Positions 56,675 through 64,000 of a stretch of 64,000 nt of DNA are shown here, piece after piece. Source of the stretch: Taxillus chinensis (lineage: Eukaryota > Streptophyta > Magnoliopsida > Santalales > Loranthaceae); NCBI GenBank assembly GCA_023512835.1, contig CM042088.1, positions 10,284,078 to 10,348,077 of the forward strand. The letters run 5' to 3'. Each line of letters begins with the position of its first letter. The first letter of the stretch is position 1. The notes beneath the pieces were generated by a model. The model ran no database searches and had not been told where the DNA came from. It saw nothing but the letters and a program-made list of their open reading frames with translations. Position numbers and translations under genes: made by a program.

Positions 56675-57574
56675 CTCAAGGCTTATGATGCATGGGATCG
56701 AAATAGGATATGGAACCGCAATAGAAGTGGGAACCCAAATTAATATCCAACCCCACAAGTATGGTATGCCTATTAAAAAATATAAGTTAAAATATGATAT
56801 AAAAAAAGGAAAAAAAGAAAGAGATATGTGTGATATTGAACTTTTCAAGCATTAATGCTAATTTAGTGTTTTGATATTTTTTAAGGTTTAGAACGCGGAG
56901 AACGACAAGCTGATTGTAAGGGTTTTTTTCATCCCTTTTTCTTTTTCATTATTATTGTAAGGGTTTTCTCTTCTTCATTCTCACTTTTCACTTCCTCTTT
57001 ATCTTGTTTTATTTTATGTTTCTTATTCTTCTATTTCATTTTATTGTTGAGAACATTAGTCTCTTTTTAATCTCTCTCTTGATAATCTATGTTATTGATT
57101 GGGGTAGATAACCATTTTGATATTCGTGATTATCCTTGTTAACCTTGAATGTTTTATTGAAATTATATGAGATGCCTCATGTTATGTATGTTAAAGTTGT
57201 TATAACCTCTTATGTTTGGATAAAGTAAGTTTATGATGGGTGGTTCCAGAAAGACCTCCAATGCATTGGGTAAAGTACATCACTGGAGAGTGTCAATCTA
57301 GCTGATAGTATGTTATGTTATGATATAGTATCTGGGTAGTTAACCTAGGTCATGATGTTATGATAAAGTAAGTTTATGATGTTCGATATCTTTATGATTT
57401 TCTTTGCCCACTTAGTCTCTAAACCCCTAAACCTTGAAGATCTTAGATTGAAATTTGTAATAATTAATGGTTTGTTTGATGAAATAGTTAGAAGTTTGAA
57501 ATTTATATCAAACTTGTGTTTTTAATTTCCGTTAACGCACCCTGTTTGGAGGTCCTGAATTTGGGGGCGTTACA

Positions 57575-58152
57575 TAATCCGGATTAGTGATGTATCGGAG
57601 TTGACCACGATGCTCTAGATTTGACTACGATGCTTTGGATTGATTTTTTTACTTTTATTTACCTTTTTACACCCATCCAAAATGCCAAAAATGGATGACC
57701 TTTTGGGGATTGTTTGGGAAAACTCATATTCGCCTAAATCGATGTTTTGGAGAATTTCACGTAGTTACTTTTTTGGATAGTTTGACTAAGGGCATTGATC
57801 GTCTTTTGGCGAATTTGACTTTTTCCAACGAAATTATTTTGGCCATAACTTTTTCATTTTAAGTCGGAATTGAGCACGGACAAGTGCGTTAGTCTCCATA
57901 TTTCATCCTCTATCACCTGGTGTTGGCCTTGGGGCACTTCGGTGACTTGTGGCAGAGGTTCTCAATTTTGGGCTTCCCTGTTCGTGTCATAATGTGTCCA
58001 TCTTGCGCAAATTAGGGTTTAACATTGCCTCCAAACCTGAGACTGACTCCATGGTAATGGGGGATCTGCCTATTCAAGAAAATATGGCATGACAAATAAA
58101 TATAAGAAATGGGGTTAGTATGTCCAACCCGGACAAAATGGAGTCCAACACT
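57575..58152 (-). repeat. Minus-strand Tat LTR, 5' end
   Basis: Minus-strand reading starts TGTTGGACTCC at 58152 and includes ggtcatccatttttg, both shared with 42075-42490. Together with 54149-54962 it forms one interrupted Tat LTR. Confidence 0.82.
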
Positions 58153-58347
58153 GCACTTTGGAGGTTAAGTAATCATGAAGTTAGGTGTAACATAAATGTT
58201 TTTCTCTTCATTGCTCTCCTTGATTTGTTCAGCATTGTGTGTTCCTTCAAGCTCTGAAGAACTAGGATCTACAGACTCTTTCTGTAGTCTTAATTAGTGC
58301 TTTGTTTTCCTTCCATTGAATCTTGATTGGTAGAAGCTCTAATACTA
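58153..58347 (-). other. Start of a Ty1/copia internal region: primer site and broken gag start
   Basis: Minus-strand tagtattagagc (58347-58336) differs from the initiator-Met primer site tggtatcagagc by two transitions. An ATG at 58316 opens MEGKQSTN before a TAA. The rest is cut off by the Tat LTR at 58152. Confidence 0.4.
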
Positions 58348-60230
58348 CTTATTAGCTCCTTTAAAGTATAGAGGGGGGTGAATAGACTTATTTCGTGAGA
58401 TCTTTTTATCAAAAGATGAGATTCAAAAAACAAATCTTGCAAACAATATGTGGAAAATAAACACAATATGTTTTCTAGAAGAAATAACAATGTATATTCT
58501 ATATAAGAATCAACACAAAGATTGCAAAGCTGATATATGATAAGAGTTTCTTAATCGGCTTACACGGAACACTCGAAAGTCAGAATCACATAGGTCGTGT
58601 TCTTGATCTGTAACTTAAGTGATAATAAAGAAAACCTAAACCTCTTGAACAACTCTTAATAACAATCGTTAATAACCACTCTAATATCTCATGCTCTCAT
58701 CTATTTATATATGAAAACCTATTAACTAAAGCAAGAAACATATTAGAAAAATATTTTCAAATATTTTCAAATCTTTCCTTATTCTTGACTTCCAAAGATA
58801 GCTTCATCTATGATGGTGCTAAGATGCTCATACAACCATGACCTAGTATTTCGAATCAATGATTCGAATGTTTTCTTCGAATGTGTTGTCTTGATGACTC
58901 CACAAACCTTCAGACTACCTTCATCAAACATGTTGGTTCAGATAACTAAGTAAGTACTTTGAAAGTCTTCATCAAACCTTCTACATAGTCTCGGTAAGTG
59001 ACTCAAAGTCCTTCGAGTAATCACTTCGACTCTCTGGCATTGAACCGGTTGACAACTCTTCTGACTACAACTGTCTTCGAATAAGTTCTTCAAACCTATC
59101 TTTGAGTTTGTCTTTGAGTCTTGAGTCTTTCCTTTAGTCTAACTTCACGTCTATCTTCAAATCTGTCTTTGAATCTATCTTCGAATATCCTCAGTAAGTT
59201 TGAAACAACTATCGAAATCTTGTAAGTGTTGTCATTGGCTATCTGATAGGTCAACCACTTCAAGTCTGTCTTCAAATCTCTTCAGTTATGTTCTTCGATT
59301 GTCTCTTGATTCCAATGTATAATACTAAACTTGAGTCAATAAGAAGATTGATTGTTTCAACACACATAGCTAACTTCACCCATTGATAGCTTTGTTAATT
59401 TTGAGAGTTCCAACTGCCATAAATCTATCTCAATCAACTCAAAGTTCCAACATACTTAACAAAGGTAACAGCAGAATTTGCACTCAAACAACACACGATT
59501 TCACCAATCTCCAATTTACTCTAAATTCCTACAACCTAGGGTTCATACTTGTTACATATTCTACCTGAAGCATAAATGAAGATAGGAACATAAAAACATT
59601 TCAAGACTAGAATCACCTACCTCAATTTACCGATATTGGATTGAAAGGTTTGCTCTTCGCGATCTTGCTTCTAGGGTTCCTTCTTCACCTTTACGTTCTC
59701 TAAGTCTCTCTCTATCTCTCTCTCTTTGTCTCTCTCTATCTCTCTCTCTCCCTCTCCTCTCTCTCTCTCTCGCTCTCCCACGCTAATGCACGATAGAATA
59801 CAATACACTCTCCCATTTCCTCTCCTTTCCTTTTTTCTTTTTTTTCTTCATTTTCTTTTAAAATGTATTACATTCTTTTTATTTATTTATATTATTAAAA
59901 AAATTTATATCCTCCATTATACTTATCAAAATACCCCAAAAACATTCGAATAGGCCAAGACTGCTCTTAGGGCCCCAAACTCCGAAATAGACCCAAGTAT
60001 AGTCGAACTTCCTCATTTTTCGAGCTCAACCACATTCTTACATTTATTTATCTCAACTCTCACTTTAAAATGAGGTTTACTCCTAGGGCATAGAACACAG
60101 GCCCTCATATGCTAATTGTGGCCTATTTAAATGTGGTCTTAAATGGGTTCAACTCGGGCCCACCCGGGTTGGGTCCCATAATTTAACACTCCTACTTTTC
60201 ACACTACCCCTCCTCAAGTAGCATGAACAC
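58348..60230 (-). other. Probable copia LTR and other repeat-derived sequence
   Basis: The stretch next to the primer site has ttcacccccctctatac on the minus strand, a sequence type common at copia LTR ends, and a TATA-like catatataaatag (58713-58701). Further out are TTCGA/TTCAAA-rich sequence (58850-59330), a CT-rich microsatellite (59700-59775) and an AT-rich segment. No protein family is recognisable and the outer boundary is not defined. Confidence 0.4.
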
Positions 60231-61754
60231 TGATATTCCCAGGTTCCAAGCACAGTTATCTTTAAATAAGGGTTTGTATACAGAGAGGGGGGTGAATCTG
60301 TATACTATAAAACTTTTCCTTAAGTTTTATGAGTGGAATACTTAGGAGAGTTCTTTCACTAATGCGGTCTTCGTTTGGGTGATATATTAGTGTCTCATGT
60401 AAAATCAGTCACAAGCAAGTATGTATGAGAAAGAAAGACAGAGACACATAATATACGTGGTTCGATCAATGTGATCTACTCCACGGCGGTGAGGGTGTAC
60501 CTACACCAAGTCCAATCCACTATATATCTTGTAGTACAGTAGGGTCTAGCCCTTTTTACAAATAGGATCAACTCTCTCTTCTTTTCAATGCAAATACAAA
60601 AACAGTATTGCTCTAGAATTTACTCACTGTAAAAATCTGTCTGCGCAATCTGCTCCTGCGCTGTTAACCGTTTGCTATGCTCGACCTTCAATCACTCCTT
60701 TGCCTGACACACGATCTGTTCACCAAATGTATGAGCAAGAAACGTGGATGAACTCACTGTTATCTTTCTTTCAACCTCCCTCTCTTTCTCTGTGTGTATG
60801 AACTACTCTACGTCGCCTCTTGTATATCTGCAGATTCATTTCTTCACTGCACAAAGAATATTATTCGGCGCTCTATTTACGTTAGGCACATTCCTTGCCT
60901 TTTATATGCCGACCGAAGTCCGAAACCCTCCAGCTAGGGTTAAGCATGTTTCAGCCTGTGATCTTCACCGTAGAAACAAGTTACACCCCTCTCGGATGGC
61001 GTCCACGTGTTTTGCAGTACTTAGTGTACTTAAAACCGCTACCTGGGCAACGACTTACTGAAACGGTGAGCGTCCTCGCATTTCACTCCTTCGTAGCGCT
61101 CTCCATTCCTTTTACAAGCCACAGCCTCGGAGATATTGCCTCGTAGCCTTTTTATGCGTCTACGAGTCTTCCTCTTCGATTCTTCGAGTCTAAGTCTTCG
61201 AACCAAAGGCATTCATCTTCCAATACTTCTGCTTTCTGGCTTCGAAGCTAGGTCCGAATCAGTGCTATGAGCTTTTAAGCTCTATGGGTCTTCGAGTCGA
61301 ACAACTGCATTCTGCCTTGGCTAGTAGATGCTTCTACTACCCTCGACCCTACGTGCTATGACTCAACGAGTCTTAGCTTCAAATCTGCAAGACGCGGTTC
61401 TGCATCTGTCTGCACCTTGAGTCTATGACCCTACGACCCTGTGTCCCTTCGAGGCTTCGACCCTGTACCCCTACGAGGCTTCGACCCTGTGGGCCTTTGA
61501 GAGTGCTACGAGCCTCATGGTCTGTCAGTCCACGTCCTGCGAGTCTTCGACCTTCGAGTCTTCTGATCTACGACCTTCGAGTCAGAACGTACAGAACGTA
61601 CATAGGTAGACTCCCTCTACGAGCTCACTCTAAGAGATCACTCTACGAAGTTATCCAATCAAGTACGGATCTTCAACCTAGACCTTCAAGCTTGCAGATT
61701 CCGTTTCCTGCAACATGTTGACAACAATGACAACTCAACCTCACGGGAACAACA
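60231..61754 (-). repeat. 3' LTR of a Ty1/copia element
   Basis: On the minus strand it starts TGTTGTTCCC after the polypurine tract; the other end, read from the + strand, is TGATATTCCC, so the ends are short imperfect inverted repeats. 61140-61720 is rich in ttcgagtc, ttcgaccct and acgaggcttcg units. + strand frames here are spurious. Confidence 0.65.
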
Positions 61755-61769
61755 ATATCCCCCTTTGAA
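61755..61769 (-). other. Polypurine tract of the copia element
   Basis: Minus-strand tttcaaagggggata adjacent to the LTR. Confidence 0.7.
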
Positions 61770-61918
61770 ATTGTTGGCAACATACTGGATGCGCAAACCT
61801 TTCGAATCAATCCCCCTAAACTCTGCCACTGTGTGCTCCCCCTAGACGCAGTACTCTCTTTTCTTCTCCCCCTTTGCCAACCAATTGCAAAGAAAGAGGG
61901 GGGAACCCCACGAACGCC

Positions 61919-64000
61919 TTACGCGTGAGGAGGTAGCTGTACAAACATCCCGCTTCGGTGTCTATCAAACAGCTCAATGGAAAGAGGTTTGGTGAGAATA
62001 TCTGCAGTTTGTTCCTGTGTGGGAACATACACCAATTGTACAGTTCCCTCTTCCACTTGTTCTTTGATGTAGTGGTATTGGTAGTCGATATGCTTGGTCT
62101 TTGAATGCTGAACGGGATTCCTGCTAATACTGATTGCACTTTGGTTGTCACACCAAATGTTGACAGGTAACTCCACATTCACTCCCAAGTCTGACAGTTG
62201 AGTATTCATCCATACCACTTGAGTACATGCAGCATGTGCCGCCACATATTCAGCTTCGGCTGTGCTGCAGGCCACACTGTTCTATTTACGGCTCAACCAT
62301 GCAACACACTTGGAGCCCAGATAAAAACTGCAGCCACTGGTAGATCGTCTGTCATCTATGTTTCCAGCCCATTCTGCACCAGTATAAGCCTGTAACTCAA
62401 TTGAATCCTTAGAGGGATACCTTAACCCCATCTCTAAGGTACCATTTAGGTATCTAAGGATTCTCTTGACTGCCAGCAAGTGAGACTCCTTCGGATCGAC
62501 TTGATATCTACTTGCTTGACACACAGCTTGCATGAGTTCAGGTTGAGAGGCTGTAATATATAGGAGGCTTCCAATCTTGCCTCGATACTCTTTTTGATTT
62601 ACACTCTTACCTTCCTGATCTTTGTGTAATTTGCAGCCTGTAGGCATTGGTGTCCCAACAGGCCTACTATCATTCATCCCATACTTCTATAACAGTTCTT
62701 TGGCATACTTGTGCTGTGATATAAAGATTCCTTCAGCAGTCTGCCTAATCTGTAAGCCCAAAAGTATGTTAACTCACCTATGAGAGACATTTCAAATTCA
62801 TCACTCATTTTCTTGGCAAACTCTTCACATAGCCCTGAGTGACTGCCTCCGAATATGATGTCATCTACATAGACTATGGTAGCCAACTGACCTCTATCTG
62901 AATTCAGTATATATAAATTATGATCCACTGGTCCTCTACTAAAGTTCATTTTCTGTAGATACCCATCCAGTCGGTTGTACCATGCCCTAGGAGCCTGCTT
63001 CAGGCCATACAAGGCTTTCTTTAACCTACATACATGTGTCTCATCATCAGCAATCTGTACTCCATCTGGTTGCTCAATATAAACTTCCTCTTTTAGTAAT
63101 CCATTCAGAAATGCAGACTTCATATCCATTTGATAGACTTTGAACCTCTTGTGTGCTGCCAATGCAAGAAACATTCTAATCGTTTCTAACCTTGCTACTG
63201 GTGCAAATGTTCCATCAACATCTATACCCTCAATCTGAGAATATCCTTTGCATACCAGTCTAGCCTTGTTCCTAATAACCTTGCCATCTTCATTCAGTTT
63301 ATTTTTGAACACCCACTTTGTTCCCATGACATTTTTACTCTTTGGTCTAGGAACCAGCTCTCATGTCTTGTTCTTTTCAATTTGGTCCAACTCATCATTC
63401 ATTGCTGTGACCCAAGCTTTATCCTCTACTACTTCTCCAACTGTTTTGGGCTCTATCTGAGAGAGTAGGGCAGTAGCCCTTGTAAACTTTCTTCTGGTAG
63501 TTACACCTGCTTGGGGATCACCAAGGATCTGATCCTTGTCATGCACACTAGACCATGTCCTCCTGGTCTTTTTGGTTGAATTTTCTCCAGGGTTGGACTC
63601 TTCCTTCTCTTCTTCATCAGACTTCTGTGAGTCTGTGTCCTCATCTTTCTTTTCCTTTTCATGCTCAGTCTCTTCTTCCATCTGAGGTTTTGCTACTTCA
63701 AAATCAGGATTCTCATCCTCAGTTACATCCTTCTTCCAATTTTCATCCACTTTAACTTCACTTGAAGTTATAACTTTTCCAAGTCTTGGAAGAAAGACTC
63801 TATATCCCTTTGTCTGATATGAGTATCCAATAAATGTTCCTTCCTCAGATCTGGCATGAAACTTTCCTCTTCCTTGCTCCTTTATCTTCACGAAGCAAGG
63901 ACTTCCAAATATTCTGAAGTATTTGGCTGTTGACTTCTTGCCACACCATAGTTCCTAAGGAGTGTAGCCTGTCCTTGGTCTTAATGTGACTCTGTTCAGT
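61919..64000 (-). pseudogene. pol: Ty1/copia pol (integrase C-terminus, RT, RNase H), runs off the window
   Basis: Order on the minus strand is copia-type: integrase C-terminus (63891-63361) with GTFIGYSYQTKGYRVFLP and a Glu/Lys-rich linker; RT (63327-62674) with [39 protein letters not shown] and YVDDIIFGG (catalytic YVDD at 62871-62860); RNase H (62677-61919) with STAEAEYVAAHAA, WCDNQSAISIS and SKTKHID. Stops: TGA near 63360 where TGG is expected, TAG near 62690 where CAG is expected, and one before STAEAEY. One frameshift lies near 62770. The domain style is closest to SIRE-like lineages by memory, unverified. Confidence 0.85.

Larger units (their letters stand above)
54963..57574 (+). repeat. 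Solo LTR of family B, with 5-bp target duplication
   Basis: Starts TGTAAGATC and ends GGGGGCGTTACA. TAATC precedes (54958-54962) and follows (57575-57579), a clean LTR-retrotransposon duplication, so this is a solo LTR made by LTR-LTR recombination. It inserted into the repeat-rich Tat LTR. TATA box near 55935; leader exon; intron 56101-56396 with GT and AG ends and four accacctcata-type repeats; then a small ORF at 56429. Confidence 0.88.

Noticed and set aside
59726..59953. Ser/Leu-rich frame
   Set aside because: Product of a CT microsatellite and T-rich DNA.
61425..61721. Arg/Pro-rich + strand frame
   Set aside because: Reads through the repetitive ttcgaccct stretch of the copia LTR on the wrong strand.

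Overview
The window is plant nuclear DNA made almost entirely of nested transposable elements. No intact host gene is visible. Plant origin follows from Ty3/gypsy elements of the Tat/Ogre type (tRNA-Arg primer site, extra ORF1, second RNase H), a chromodomain-bearing Tekay-like chromovirus, a CACTA (En/Spm) transposon with a TNP2-type transposase, and Ty1/copia pol. The AT-rich composition suits a eudicot, but I cannot name the species.

Layout. (1) 1-44727 is one Tat/Ogre-type retrotransposon on the + strand. Its 5' LTR is cut by the window start, and ORF1, gag, protease and pol follow. Its reverse transcriptase is split at 8225-18136 by a 9.9-kb CACTA element flanked by a CGA target duplication. 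That element carries a TNP2-like transposase gene with in-frame stops and an apparently intact seven-exon TNPA-like gene. (2) 21246-31340 is a second copy in tandem of 11061-21245, running from inside the CACTA transposase to the retroelement 3' UTR. It differs mainly by small errors at CAG/CTG/CCG sites. (3) A 9.0-kb Tekay-like chromovirus (31847-40860, minus strand) sits in the 3' UTR of the Tat element, which resumes with a 29-bp tandem array and the 3' LTR (42075-44727).

(4) 44728-46297 is a 5'-truncated Tekay-like LTR, fused to a truncated, internally deleted second Tat element (46298-51679). (5) 51680-58152 holds two LTRs of one family in opposite orientation, about 2.5 kb each. They surround part of a third, minus-strand Tat LTR full of tandem repeats; one of the two is a clean solo LTR with TAATC duplications. 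(6) 58153-64000 is Ty1/copia material on the minus strand: remains of one copy, then the 3' LTR and pol (RT, RNase H, integrase C-terminus) of another that runs out of the window.

Because these are elements, 'working together' means life cycles: LTR promoter, tRNA primer site, Gag/Pol and polypurine tract for the retroelements, and TIRs plus TNPA/TNPD for CACTA. Most coding frames are dead. In the well-assembled parts the stops look like deaminated methyl-cytosines (CAG, CAA or CGA to a stop). In 21.2-40.9 kb many frame breaks look like sequencing errors at CHG sites and should not be read as biology. The most interesting signals are that CHG-linked error block with its 10-kb tandem copy, paired covarying RNA hairpins in the Tat 3' UTR, and a small intron-preceded ORF inside an LTR family.
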